Source of the DNA: Desulfovibrio subterraneus
Lineage (GTDB): Bacteria; Desulfobacterota; Desulfovibrionia; Desulfovibrionales; Desulfovibrionaceae
NCBI RefSeq assembly: GCF_013340285.1
Contig: NZ_BLVO01000012.1
Span: 1-64,000 of the forward strand
Reading direction: 5' to 3'
DNA: 64,000 nt
Shown here: positions 26,315 through 34,836 of the stretch, piece after piece
How positions within the stretch are numbered: the first letter of the stretch is position 1
How the letters are laid out: the number at the start of each line of letters is the position of its first letter
Notes under the pieces: model-generated
The model's database searches: none
Seen by the model: only the letters and a program-made list of their open reading frames with translations
What the model was told of the DNA's origin: nothing
Program-made: the position numbers and the translations under genes

Positions 26315-26812
26315 GTGGCTGAAGAGGAAAAGGAAAAGAAGAAAGGCGGAAAGCTCAAGTGGATCATTCTGATAGTTCTGCTGCTCGTCCTGCTTGGCGG
26401 CGGCGGGTTCGTCGCCTGGAAGTTCTTCTTCAGCAAGCCGACCGGGGAGACTGACCAGCCCCAGCAGGTGCAGCTGGACGCGAATGCGCAGGGTGAATCA
26501 AGCCCCAAGGATGCGCAGGTGGTCACTCTGCCCACGTTTCTCGTGAACCTTGCGGACCCGCTGGGCCGCAGGTACATTAAGCTGACTCTGGACGTAGAAG
26601 TGGTCAATCCCGAGATCGCCAAGGAACTGGAAGCTGCGCAGGCCAAGGTGCGTGATGCTGTTATCCTGCTGCTTTCCAGCAAGTCCTATGCGGATCTTGC
26701 CCCCCTTGAGAACAAGATTCTTCTCAAGAATGAGCTGGTGACGCGCCTGAACCAGATTCTGGGCGGCTCCAAAGTGGTGCGGGTGTATTTTACCGAGTTG
26801 GTGATTCAGTAA
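26315..26812 (+). CDS. fliL: Flagellar basal body-associated protein FliL
   Basis: 165 residues from GTG 26315, chosen because AAAGGAG lies 6 bases upstream. ATG 26291 in the same frame would add 8 residues but lacks a ribosome site. It has one membrane helix (IILIVLLLVLLGGGGFVAW) after a lysine-rich start, then a periplasmic domain with LPTFLVNLADPLGRRYIKLTLDVEV and LLSSKSYADL. FliL sits at the stator and supports torque and export. It is adjacent to motB and fliN in the usual order. Confidence 0.93.
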   Translation: MAEEEKEKKKGGKLKWIILIVLLLVLLGGGGFVAWKFFFSKPTGETDQPQQVQLDANAQGESSPKDAQVVTLPTFLVNLADPLGRRYIKLTLDVEVVNPEIAKELEAAQAKVRDAVILLLSSKSYADLAPLENKILLKNELVTRLNQILGGSKVVRVYFTELVIQ

Positions 26813-26851
26813 CGGCATGCAACCTGAACCTTTCCACAAGGAAGGTGAGAT

Positions 26852-27418
26852 ATGGCAGACGAAATAGATCAGGATCAATTGGCAGCACAGTGGGCGGCAG
26901 CGCTTGAATCGCAGGAAGAGGGCGATCCCGATCCCTTCGAAGCTGCAGCAGCTGCAGCGGCGGCAGGCGGCGGAGCCAAGACCGGCGGTACACCCGACGA
27001 CGAAAAACTGGCCGCGGAGTGGGCAGCAGCCCTTGCTTCCGACGAGCAGGATCAAGTGAAAAAGGAAAAGCAACAGGCATTTTTTGCTTCGGCAGCACGC
27101 GAAGCCACGTTCAAGGACCTGACGGAAGAGGCCAAAAGCCCGCGTCCGGACAGCGGCAAGCGCGAACTGGACTTTATCCTTGATATTCCGCTGGATGTTT
27201 CTGCGGAACTGGGACGCACGCGCCTGCTTATAAACGAACTTCTTCAGCTGGGGCAGGGTTCCGTTGTAGAGCTGAACAAGCTGGCAGGTGAACCTCTTGA
27301 AATATTCGTGAACGGCAAGCTGGTGGCACGCGGCGAGGCCGTGGTCATCAACGAAAAGTTCGGGGTTCGCCTCACGGACATCATCAGCCCCATAGAACGG
27401 GTGAAGCAACTTGCCTAA
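26852..27418 (+). CDS. fliN: Flagellar motor switch protein FliN
   Basis: 188 residues. The first 110 are low in complexity (alanine-rich with two EWAAAL/QWAAAL repeats and a run of Ala) and probably disordered. The C-terminal SpoA domain begins LDFILDIPLDVSAELGRTRLLINELLQLG and ends with FGVRLTDIISPIERVKQL, which is canonical. FliN is part of the C-ring. The gene follows fliL by 39 bases and overlaps fliO. Confidence 0.95.
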   Translation: MADEIDQDQLAAQWAAALESQEEGDPDPFEAAAAAAAAGGGAKTGGTPDDEKLAAEWAAALASDEQDQVKKEKQQAFFASAAREATFKDLTEEAKSPRPDSGKRELDFILDIPLDVSAELGRTRLLINELLQLGQGSVVELNKLAGEPLEIFVNGKLVARGEAVVINEKFGVRLTDIISPIERVKQLA

Positions 27419-28109
27419 CGTATTATGCCCGAAGAGCGCGGCAGCTGCGGCCTGCCGCGCACTGGTGTGTGCCGTGCTGTTTATCGCGCTTGCGGGGAGC
27501 TTGCATGTTGCGCAGGCAACGCAGCCGGCGCAGCCCGCCGCCTCCTCAGGCCAGCCAGCTTCGCCAGTTGCGGCGGCTGCCGAAGGCACCTTCCGTGCGG
27601 CCGTTAATGGTTCCGCCGAGGTGCCTGCCCAGCAGGATGCGCAGCAGAAGGCGGAACAGGGTGCGCCTGCTCCTGAACCGGCCACGGGGTCAGCGGGATC
27701 CGTCGCTAGCGATATGACCGTCAATACCACGACACCTGGTGATACGCAGACCGCACCCCTGCCGTCCTCCGGGTGGGGCAATTACTTTCAGGCCATCGGT
27801 ATTTTACTGCTTATTCTGGGTGGTCTGTACATGGGCATATGGGCGCTTAAGCGTTTCGGCAAGCTGACTGCGCTGGGTGGCAGGCTTGCCCGCAGCGGGG
27901 TTGCCGTGGAGGGGCAGTTTCATCTCGGGCCCAAGAAGTCTCTGGTGGTGGTACGCTTCTTGAATAAAAGGTTGTTACTGGGGGTCACCGATCACCAGAT
28001 CAACCTTTTAACAGAGATGGAAGCGGAGCATGACCCCACGAACGAATCCAGCGCATCAGACTTCAAGGCCATTCTGGAAGACGCTGACAAGCAGAACTCT
28101 TCCTCTTAG
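27411..28109 (+). CDS. fliO: Flagellar export protein FliO
   Basis: 232 residues with a TTG start at 27411, overlapping the end of fliN by 8 bases, so translation is probably coupled. A signal-like N-terminus (AAAACRALVCAVLFIALAGS) precedes a Pro/Ala-rich spacer, one membrane helix (AIGILLLILGGLYMGIWAL, about 124-142) and a basic FliO domain with LGPKKSLVVVRFLNKRLLLGVTDHQINLL. FliO stabilises FliP in the type III gate. The next gene begins inside it. Confidence 0.88.
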   Translation: MPNVLCPKSAAAAACRALVCAVLFIALAGSLHVAQATQPAQPAASSGQPASPVAAAAEGTFRAAVNGSAEVPAQQDAQQKAEQGAPAPEPATGSAGSVASDMTVNTTTPGDTQTAPLPSSGWGNYFQAIGILLLILGGLYMGIWALKRFGKLTALGGRLARSGVAVEGQFHLGPKKSLVVVRFLNKRLLLGVTDHQINLLTEMEAEHDPTNESSASDFKAILEDADKQNSSS

Positions 28110-28842
28110 CCTTCTCCTTGTGTGCGCTCTGCCGGTGCTGGCGCAGGCGGCACAGGACATTACGCTTCCCACTCTGTCGCTGCAACTGGCAGCCGGTCAG
28201 ACCGAGCCTGAAAAAGTCTCAGTTCTTTTCGAGATTCTTTTCATGTTCACCATTCTGTCGCTGGCCCCTGCCATTATGCTGACAGTAACCTCGTTCACGC
28301 GCATCATCATTGTTTTTCACTTTGTGCGTCAGGCACTTGGCGTGCAGCAGCTGCCACCCAACCAGGTTCTGGCAAGCCTTGCCATTTTCATGACCGTTGC
28401 CATCATGATGCCTGTGGCCACAGAGATAAACCAGAAGGCCGTGCAGCCCTATCTCAATGAAGAAATCGACTTCAACAAGATGATCGATACGGCGCAGGCT
28501 CCTCTGCGTTCCTTCATGTTCAAGCATACCCGCGAAAAAGATCTTTCGATCTTCTATACAATCACCAAGATGGAACGCCCCCGCAGCAAGGAAGAAGTAC
28601 CTACCTTCATGCTGGCGGCCGGATACATCATCAGCGAACTCAAGACGGCTTTCACCATCGGTTTTCTCATCTACATTCCCTTCCTTGTGCTCGATATGGT
28701 CATATCCAGTATTCTGCTCGCCATGGGTATGATGATGCTGCCGCCAATGATGGTTTCAGCGCCGTTCAAGCTGCTTCTCTTTGTCATGGTCGATGGCTGG
28801 AGCCTGCTGACCGGTTCGCTTGTTAACAGTTTTCTCCTGTAG
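28030..28842 (+). CDS. fliP: Flagellar export gate protein FliP
   Basis: 270 residues. ATG 28030 lies 80 bases inside fliO and is preceded by GGAAGCGGAG. A cleavable signal (LPLSLLLVCALPVLAQA) is followed by FTILSLAPAIMLTVTSFTRIIIVFHFVRQALG, the FliP signature, and PFLVLDMVISSILLAMGMMMLPP near the end. It forms the pentameric core of the export gate. It is a little longer at the N-terminus than most FliP, and a start at about 28060 cannot be excluded. Confidence 0.95.
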   Translation: MTPRTNPAHQTSRPFWKTLTSRTLPLSLLLVCALPVLAQAAQDITLPTLSLQLAAGQTEPEKVSVLFEILFMFTILSLAPAIMLTVTSFTRIIIVFHFVRQALGVQQLPPNQVLASLAIFMTVAIMMPVATEINQKAVQPYLNEEIDFNKMIDTAQAPLRSFMFKHTREKDLSIFYTITKMERPRSKEEVPTFMLAAGYIISELKTAFTIGFLIYIPFLVLDMVISSILLAMGMMMLPPMMVSAPFKLLLFVMVDGWSLLTGSLVNSFLL

Positions 28843-28857
28843 GACAGGGAGGTAGTC

Positions 28858-29127
28858 ATGACTCCGGAATTCGTCATCGGTTTTGCCAGACAATCCATTG
28901 AACTTTCCCTCATGCTTGCCCTGCCCATGCTCGGCGTGGGGCTGGCTGTAGGTGTGTTCGTTTCCGTTATTCAGGCTGCCACGCAGATTCAGGAAATGAC
29001 CCTGTCATTCATTCCCAAGATTGTTTCGATCTTTCTGGCGTTGCTGATATCCTTTCCGTGGCTCATGGACCAGATGGTCTCTTTCACACGGGATGTGTTC
29101 ATCAACATTCCCAATTACGTCAGATGA
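28858..29127 (+). CDS. fliQ: Flagellar export gate protein FliQ
   Basis: 89 residues, the normal FliQ size, with two membrane helices (MLALPMLGVGLAVGVFVSVIQAATQIQEMTL in parts, and IVSIFLALLISFPWLMDQM). The QAATQIQEMTLSFIPKI loop is the family signature. GGGAGG precedes ATG 28858 by 6 bases. It is the last gene of the operon, and a terminator follows at 29151. fliR and flhB are not next to it. Confidence 0.95.
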   Translation: MTPEFVIGFARQSIELSLMLALPMLGVGLAVGVFVSVIQAATQIQEMTLSFIPKIVSIFLALLISFPWLMDQMVSFTRDVFINIPNYVR

Positions 29128-29150
29128 CGAGAGCCATCAGCGCTACGTAC

Positions 29151-29180
29151 GGGCCGCTTCTGCAGAGAGGCGGCCTTTTT
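29151..29180 (+). terminator. Terminator of the mot-fli operon
   Basis: GGCCGC / GCGGCC stem, loop TTCTGCAGAGAG (approximate), TTTTT tail, about 25 bases after the fliQ stop. Confidence 0.85.
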
Positions 29181-29407
29181 CGTGCATGTTGCAGTGACAT
29201 ATGTTCAGTCCGTGCTGCGCGTAAGGGGACATGATGTGCGGCAAGGTCCGGCGTACTACGACTGCGATTGACATAAGGCAGGCGCTGCGCTGTGGAGTAT
29301 GAAGTGGCAGAATCCGGTGGATGACGTTCTTCTGCATGGCTTCTTTTCGATACGCTCATTCGTGCCGGTAAGGGAGACTGTAAAGAACGCTGCGCGGAGC
29401 ATAATGA

Positions 29408-29439
29408 AAAAGGCCGCTCCCGGAGAGGGAACGGCCTTT
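29408..29439 (-). terminator. Terminator of the acidic repeat-protein gene
   Basis: A stem of AAAGGCCG and CGGCCTTT, extended by GTTCCC/GGGAGC-type pairs. On the minus strand it is followed by TTCATTATG, 20 bases after the stop at 29462. Confidence 0.75.
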
Positions 29440-29461
29440 GGCAGTTCTGTGTGCAAAAAAC

Positions 29462-31597
29462 CTATTCTTCGCTGATAAGGCTGGCGAGCTCTTCGCGGAT
29501 AATGTCGGCAGCAGCCTTGGCGGCGGCACGCTCAATATTGTCCTTCAGGTCATCCCTGAGTTCGCGGCTGTGGGTCGTCCAATCCTTGTGGGTGAAGACG
29601 GTGCGCTCTATTTCGCCAATACGTTCATCAATTTTTTCGTCTATCATTGTGACGATGCGCGTCATTATGGGGCCGTCTTCGGCAAGGGCTTCCTCTACGG
29701 CAGCCATGATGGCAGAAGGCGAATCCTGCTGTATGCGTGCTTCATCCTCGGCTGCGGCCTCGGCTATCTTGCGTGCCACGATGTCTTCTACATGCTCTTC
29801 AGAGGGAGAGAGCATACGCTCGATGGCGGCAATGCGCATGGCAAGGGCGGCAAGATCGGGAGCTTCCTGCACCACGCATTCGCTTGCCTCGGCAAGTGCA
29901 TCGTCAAGGGAGGTCATGTCCAGCTCGGTTTCCTCGGCTGTGTCGCCGATATCTCCCATGAGGTCCTCGGCAATGTCCTTAGCTGCTGCGCCAAGGGCGG
30001 CTTCATCTGCGGGTAGCTCTTCCACGTCCTGCAGCAGGGCGTCGATGTCGGCTTCCTGCGGCAGGTCGTCGCCGAGCAGGGCGTCAATATCGCCTTCGTC
30101 CGTACTTGCAGCGTCAGTCTGGGCTGGCTCTTCGGGTATGTCGGATATATCAGCGATCGCAGACAGGTCGGGCTGGCCGGACATGTCCTGAACCGTGTCC
30201 TGAACCGCGTCTGGAATCGTATCCTGAATAGTGTCCTGAATTGTATCGGAGCCAAGTGCATCTTGCAGAAGGTCGTCCGCTCCCGTCTCCGCATCGGCAG
30301 CTGGCTCATCTGCATCCAGCAGATCATCCAGTTCCGAGGTGCGCGCAGGGCCGGGCTCGGTTCCGGCAAGCAGGGCGTCCAGATCGTCTATGTCTGCCTC
30401 TTCAAATACAGGAGCCGCATCACTGCGTTCCGGCTGCGTGCTTTCGCCGAGAATGTCATCCAGTTCAGGAATGTCCTCGATTTCTGCGGTAGCGGGCAGG
30501 GCGTTCTCTTCTGTGGCGCCGCCAAGGGAGTCCAGAAGGGCATCAAGTTCACCCATGTCGGGAGAGTCCAGAGTCTCGTTGGGGTCAAACGCGAGGGGAG
30601 CGGCAGGGGCTGCCGGGGGTGGCGGAGCGGGAACAGCGTCAAGATCCGCCAGCAGAGAGTCTATGTCGTCCGTGTCGCCGGCAGGATGTAGTTCCTGTGC
30701 CTGCGGAGCATTGGCTGTTTCGGCTTCGGCCAGCAGCTTGTCCAGATCAAGATCGTCATCACCATTCCCGGCGGCAGATTCCGGTTCCATCTCAGCCCCG
30801 TCAAGGGAGTCGAGCAGGGCATCCAGATCGTCTGCCGGTGCGTTGTGATTTGAAGGGGTGAGCACGGCTTCTCCGGCCGCTGCTTCATCGAGCAGGGCGT
30901 CAAGGTCGGAAAGGTCCGGCAGGCCGTCGTCTTCCTGCGGCGCGGCAGGCTTGCCGCTCTTGGGCACTTCCATGTCCTCTATGAGGGCATCAAGCTCTGA
31001 AAAATCTATGTCGCCCGTGGTTCCGGTGCTCTCGGCGGCACTCGGAGGGGCTTTGGGGGCAGGCTTGGAAAGGGTTTCCGGTGCAAGTCCCAGCTCGCTG
31101 AGGAGATCGTCCTCTGCCGAGGTTCGGGCAGATGTTGCGGCGGGGGTGTCCGGCGTATCCAGATCTCCCAGAAGGGCATCAAGGTCTGCGTCGAAATCGT
31201 CGTCGTCGTTGATGCCGGATGCCGGAGCAGACGAACCCTGCGAGTTCAGCAGGTCATCAAGTTCAGCGGAAAAATCATCGTCGGTGGATGCTGAAGAGGA
31301 TGCCGAGGCGGAGCCAGCAGGCTTGTCCTCACCGTCCAGACCGCCGAGAAGGTCATCAAGGTCGGATTCGAAATCCAGGCCTCCGCCAGTTCCCTTGCCG
31401 GACTCTTTCTGACTGGCGGAGCTATCGTCAGAGAAGAGGTCTTCCAGTTCCTTTTCGAAATCGATGTCACCGTCTGCGGCACCGAAAAGATCATCTGCCG
31501 CTTCATCAGCCGCAGGAGGTGTACCTTCCTCAACGATGTCGGTGAGTTCAATGATATCGTCTTCAGTATCGAAATCGAGGGTATCTTTGGGTGACAT
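29462..31597 (-). CDS. Large acidic protein with about 17 LDxLL-type repeats and a C-terminal helical domain
   Basis: 711 residues, very rich in Asp, Ala, Leu and Ser. Residues 1-about 560 are a disordered array in which a short motif of the form [DE]-[LI]-D-[AD]-L-L recurs every 20-45 residues (ESDLDDLLGG, AELDDLLNSQ, ADLDALLGDL, DDIDSLLADL, EADIDALLQD and others). Linkers are Ser/Pro/Asp-rich. The last 150 residues (from about DLAALAMRIAAIERML to DDLKDNIERAAAKAAADIIREELASLI) look like a coiled-coil or amphipathic helix domain. There is no signal or membrane segment. FimV-like and other scaffold proteins have similar acidic tails, but I cannot name a family. It is a single gene with its own terminator. 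Confidence 0.8.
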   Translation of the reverse strand: MSPKDTLDFDTEDDIIELTDIVEEGTPPAADEAADDLFGAADGDIDFEKELEDLFSDDSSASQKESGKGTGGGLDFESDLDDLLGGLDGEDKPAGSASASSSASTDDDFSAELDDLLNSQGSSAPASGINDDDDFDADLDALLGDLDTPDTPAATSARTSAEDDLLSELGLAPETLSKPAPKAPPSAAESTGTTGDIDFSELDALIEDMEVPKSGKPAAPQEDDGLPDLSDLDALLDEAAAGEAVLTPSNHNAPADDLDALLDSLDGAEMEPESAAGNGDDDLDLDKLLAEAETANAPQAQELHPAGDTDDIDSLLADLDAVPAPPPPAAPAAPLAFDPNETLDSPDMGELDALLDSLGGATEENALPATAEIEDIPELDDILGESTQPERSDAAPVFEEADIDDLDALLAGTEPGPARTSELDDLLDADEPAADAETGADDLLQDALGSDTIQDTIQDTIPDAVQDTVQDMSGQPDLSAIADISDIPEEPAQTDAASTDEGDIDALLGDDLPQEADIDALLQDVEELPADEAALGAAAKDIAEDLMGDIGDTAEETELDMTSLDDALAEASECVVQEAPDLAALAMRIAAIERMLSPSEEHVEDIVARKIAEAAAEDEARIQQDSPSAIMAAVEEALAEDGPIMTRIVTMIDEKIDERIGEIERTVFTHKDWTTHSRELRDDLKDNIERAAAKAAADIIREELASLISEE

Positions 31598-31750
31598 GGC
31601 GTACCTTGGGCTTGCGGTTACGAGCCGCGCATCTTGGGGAACAATGCATTACCGGCTCTGGCACTGCACAACTACGGGGGCGCACAGGCCAAGCAATGGA
31701 GCTATCACTCTATCACATTTAGAATAACCATACATCGTCTGATAAAGCAA

Positions 31751-31774
31751 GAGGCCGCCCTTACGGGCGGCCTC
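31751..31774 (-). terminator. Terminator of the first c3-type cytochrome gene
   Basis: GAGGCCGCCC / GGGCGGCCTC, a 10-bp stem with loop TTAC. On the minus strand TTGCTTTATC follows. Confidence 0.8.
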
Positions 31775-31798
31775 ATTCAACTCAATTATCCTTACCTG

Positions 31799-32188
31799 TT
31801 AAGGATGGCAGCTGGACTTCTTACAGCCAGTCAGTGCCTTCTTCTTTTCCTTGTCTGCGCCTGCGGCGTCAGCGTGGCAGGAAATACAGGTGGGCATCTT
31901 AGCCTTTTTGTCGTGGACGATCTTGTAGTAGGAACCAGCATTCTTCTTGTCAGCGGCTGCTGCAGAGTGGCAACCGGCATCGGAACACTTCTTGTAGTTT
32001 TCCTTGCCATCTACGAGATGGTGACAGTCCACACACTTTGCGGACTTGTGGGTGGAGTGGTTGAAGATGACAGGGTTCTTGGTGGCTTCCATCTTCAGAC
32101 CATCAGCAGGGGCGTCGGCAGCGATCAGGGGCAGCGCGAAGGCCAGCGCCAGAACAGCAACCAGTGCAATGAACAACGGCTTCCTCAT
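31799..32188 (-). CDS. Tetraheme cytochrome c3 (type I)
   Basis: 129 residues from ATG 32188, with GGAGG 7 bases upstream (AAGGAGGTTTACTC). A signal peptide (LFIALVAVLALAFALPLIAA) directs it to the periplasm. The mature part holds four heme sites: CVDCHH, CSDAGCH, CISCHA and CKKSSCHP, the CxxCH / CxxxxCH alternation typical of type I c3, plus extra axial His in NHSTHKSAK. Known: c3 passes electrons from periplasmic hydrogenases to membrane complexes. A probable promoter is at 32230-32258. Confidence 0.95.
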   Translation of the reverse strand: MRKPLFIALVAVLALAFALPLIAADAPADGLKMEATKNPVIFNHSTHKSAKCVDCHHLVDGKENYKKCSDAGCHSAAAADKKNAGSYYKIVHDKKAKMPTCISCHADAAGADKEKKKALTGCKKSSCHP

Positions 32189-32229
32189 GAGTAAACCTCC
32201 TTCACAAGGCATGTTAAGAATTTCACACT

Positions 32230-32258
32230 TGGATATAGTAGTGATCAAGTCATGTCAA
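32230..32258 (-). promoter_or_regulatory. Probable promoter of the first c3 cytochrome gene
   Basis: On the minus strand TTGACA (32253-32258) with a 17-base spacer to TATCCA (32230-32235), or 15 bases to TATATC. The perfect -35 box is 42-70 bases upstream of the ATG at 32188. Confidence 0.55.
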
Positions 32259-32355
32259 GGCTGCGGCAAAAATGAAGCAGTCTCTACACCTGATTTTATT
32301 GCAATTATCCGGCCAATCCTGAGTTTTTTGCTTCCCCCGGAATGACTGTTTCGTG

Positions 32356-32760
32356 CTACTTGTGACACCCCTTGCAATCGGTGGGACCGGCGGGTTTTCC
32401 TTCCGCCTTGCGGGCCTTGTGGCAGCCGTTGCAGCTTGCGGTAACATTCGCATGATATGCGTTTCTGAAATATGTCATGGAGAGCTTTTCTTCCTTGGTC
32501 ACGGGGTTGCCCATATCGTGACAGCCCTTGGTGGAGCAAGGTTGAGCCTTGGGATTCTTGTCCATGGTGTGGTGGCAGGTGGCACATGCTTCAGCCGCAT
32601 GCTTGGCATGCGGGAAGGAGACGAGGCTCTTCTTCAGTTTGGTTCCTTCGGGAACCTTAATGATAACCGGATCGGCAGGAGCCTTTTCGGTAGTGACTGC
32701 AAAGGCCGCCGTAGTCAGAAGCATGATGATAACCGATGCAATGGCCAGAATACTGCGCAT
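32356..32760 (-). CDS. Tetraheme c3-family cytochrome, second copy
   Basis: 134 residues from ATG 32760, chosen because GGAGG is 5 bases upstream. A GTG two codons earlier is also open. Signal peptide SILAIASVIIMLLTTAAFA, then heme motifs CATCHH, CSTKGCH, CNGCHK and CKGCHK. The first, third and fourth are CxxCH and only the second is CxxxxCH, unlike the first c3, which has two long motifs. It also has fewer Lys-flanked His patches. A different redox range or partner is likely. It sits 167 bp upstream of the other cytochrome gene on the same strand. Confidence 0.92.
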   Translation of the reverse strand: MRSILAIASVIIMLLTTAAFAVTTEKAPADPVIIKVPEGTKLKKSLVSFPHAKHAAEACATCHHTMDKNPKAQPCSTKGCHDMGNPVTKEEKLSMTYFRNAYHANVTASCNGCHKARKAEGKPAGPTDCKGCHK

Positions 32761-32797
32761 GCGCACCTCCCTTCCGATTTCTCGGGCTCACGTTGGA

Positions 32798-33556
32798 TTA
32801 TTGACGGTATTTGTCCATGTATCCCCTGGGGGTGACCATACGCCCGCCGATCATTCGAGTCGAGCCGTTGCCGATGATAATGATGGAGAGCATATCCACC
32901 ACTGCGGGGTCAAAATCCGAGAGTGTGGTGGTGATAACGGCCTGCTCCGCGCGGTTTGCCTGCCGCACTATGCCCACGGGCGTGGTCTTGTCCCTGTGTG
33001 CCGCGATGATCTCCAGCGCGCGGGGAAGCTGCCAGTCGCGTTTCTTTGATTTGGGGTTGTAGAGCACGATGACGAAGTCACCCTCTGCCGCACAGGCAAG
33101 GCGCTTTTCGATAACTTCCCACGGGGTGAGCAGGTCGGAAAGGCTCACGCTGGCAAAATCGTGCATGAGCGGAGCACCCAGCAGGGCGGCAGCGGCAGAC
33201 AGGGCGGGAATGCCCGCGATGATCTGCACATCAAGACCGGCAGCAGCCTCGCCCCTTTCTTCCACCAGTTCAAAGACAAGGCCCGCCATGGCGTATATGC
33301 CGGGGTCGCCCGAGCAGACAATGACCGTGTTGCGGCCTTCGAGCGCGCAATCGAGGGCACCGCTGCAGCGGGCCATTTCGCCCATCATGCCGGTGGAGAT
33401 GATCTCTTTGCCGGTCTTCAGTTCCTCGGGAACAAGCGCCACATATAACGTGTAGCCGACAATCACGTCCGCCTGCCGCAGGGCTTCACAGGCCTGCGGT
33501 GTGAGCAGGGCGGCATCGCCGGGACCGAGCCCGACAACCTTCAACGTACCGGTCAT
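32798..33556 (-). CDS. cobJ: Precorrin-3B/cobalt-factor III C17-methyltransferase
   Basis: 252 residues. It methylates C17 of the corrin precursor with S-adenosylmethionine, the ring-contracting step of cobalamin synthesis (cbiH in the anaerobic pathway). VVGLGPGDAALLTPQA, VIVGYTLY, VCSGDPGIYAMAG and FVIVLYNPKSKKRDWQL are the tetrapyrrole methylase features. It overlaps cbiG by 4 bases (ATGA), and the pair are consecutive steps in the anaerobic pathway. Confidence 0.93.
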   Translation of the reverse strand: MTGTLKVVGLGPGDAALLTPQACEALRQADVIVGYTLYVALVPEELKTGKEIISTGMMGEMARCSGALDCALEGRNTVIVCSGDPGIYAMAGLVFELVEERGEAAAGLDVQIIAGIPALSAAAALLGAPLMHDFASVSLSDLLTPWEVIEKRLACAAEGDFVIVLYNPKSKKRDWQLPRALEIIAAHRDKTTPVGIVRQANRAEQAVITTTLSDFDPAVVDMLSIIIIGNGSTRMIGGRMVTPRGYMDKYRQ

Positions 33557-34611
33557 GCAATCTCCATGGCGACAGCCAGCGTGGTGCCGCTGTCCTTGAG
33601 TTTTTCCTGAATGAGAATTCCGGCCCCGCGCCCGGTGGCGGCGGAGACTATGGCGGCCGCCTCGGCAACGCTGCGCGTGCCCACGGCCTTCTCGGGAGCT
33701 TCGGAAGGGTTGGGCACTTTCACGCCCTTGAGCGTGTCTGCCGGGAAAAATTGTATGGGGGCGCAGAGCCTGCGGGCAGCTTCGAGCAGTCCTGCCTCAT
33801 CGGCCTTGGCGTCCACGCTGGCAATGCCTGCAACGCTTTCCAGCGCAATCATGCGCGTGGCCAGTTCCCTGCGGACAAAGGACTCGATGGCGTCTGCGGA
33901 GCGGCCTTTGCGGCAGCCGATGCCCAGATGCAGCACTTTGGGGTGCAGCACCAGTGTCTGTTCGCCCAGCGCCATGCACATGGGGTCGCGCCATGTGACG
34001 AGCACGGCGGCTCCGCCGCAGGCGGCTTCATCCATGGTTTCCGTGAAATTGAAAAGGTGCGTATGCGGGCCGGTCTGCAATCCGAGGCGGTTGTCAGGAT
34101 CAAAGACGGTGACCGTCTGGCCTGCAAGCAGGGCGCCGTTCACATGCTTCACCGCGCCGATGTTGTGCATGGCGCAACCGGCTTCCATGGCTGCCACGTC
34201 CAGCGAGGGGAGCGATTCCGTATCCGTGGCCGTGGTAATGACGGCCGTGCCGCCTGTGATGCGGGCGACATCTTGCGCAAGCGCATTGGCGCCGCCCAGA
34301 TGACCGGACACAAGACTGATGGCGAACTGCCCCTGCTGGTCGAGCACGACGATGGCGGGGTCGGTGCTCTTGTGCTGCAGATGGGATGCAATGCAGCGCA
34401 CAACAATGCCCGCGGCAGCCACGAAAATGTGGCGTGTAAAGCGTGCATAGCTCTCGCCCACGCATTCGCGCAGGGTGCCGAAACCGTGTTCTCCCTCTTT
34501 AGCCATGCGTGCGGGAACGCAAACCAGTCCGCCATATTCGGCAGCAAGCCTGCGGGCCAGTTCCGCTCCCTTGGGAGTGAGTGCATAGACGGCGGTGGTT
34601 GTCAGCATCAT
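33553..34611 (-). CDS. cbiG: Cobalt-precorrin-5A hydrolase CbiG
   Basis: 352 residues from ATG 34611 (34608 equally possible; the frame continues upstream to 34641 without conservation). CbiG opens the delta-lactone of cobalt-precorrin-5A. The N-terminal domain ends with AISLVSGHLGGANALAQDVARITGGTAVITTATD (in parts), the central linker has VLHLGIGCRKGRSADAIESFV, and the C-terminal domain has IQFFPADTL and VPNPSEAPEKAVGTRSVAEAAA (in parts). It is translationally coupled to cobJ. Other cobalamin genes are outside the window. Confidence 0.93.
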   Translation of the reverse strand: MMLTTTAVYALTPKGAELARRLAAEYGGLVCVPARMAKEGEHGFGTLRECVGESYARFTRHIFVAAAGIVVRCIASHLQHKSTDPAIVVLDQQGQFAISLVSGHLGGANALAQDVARITGGTAVITTATDTESLPSLDVAAMEAGCAMHNIGAVKHVNGALLAGQTVTVFDPDNRLGLQTGPHTHLFNFTETMDEAACGGAAVLVTWRDPMCMALGEQTLVLHPKVLHLGIGCRKGRSADAIESFVRRELATRMIALESVAGIASVDAKADEAGLLEAARRLCAPIQFFPADTLKGVKVPNPSEAPEKAVGTRSVAEAAAIVSAATGRGAGILIQEKLKDSGTTLAVAMEIA

Positions 34612-34755
34612 GATTGGGAGTGCCTTGTGGTGGGTGCGCATCCGGATGTGGCGGGATTCTCCCCAGCCTGCAAATGAATATGCCGGAAGCTGAAATATGT
34701 TTCTGCGGACGCCGTTTCCGTCTTAACGGTCGCGTGCAGTTATTGGCAAGCAGAA

Positions 34756-34780
34756 CGGGTGGAGGCATGGCCTCCACCCG
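34756..34780 (-). terminator. Inverted repeat after hemL
   Basis: CGGGTGGAGGC / GCCTCCACCCG, an 11-bp perfect stem with a 3-base centre, about 55 bases after the hemL stop. It has a good stem but no T run on the minus strand, so it is a possible terminator or processing hairpin. Confidence 0.55.
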
Positions 34781-34836
34781 TATTCCGATCGTTCTGGGTT
34801 GGTGCTTCGCGTAATCGCGCAAAGACCTTTCCGTTG

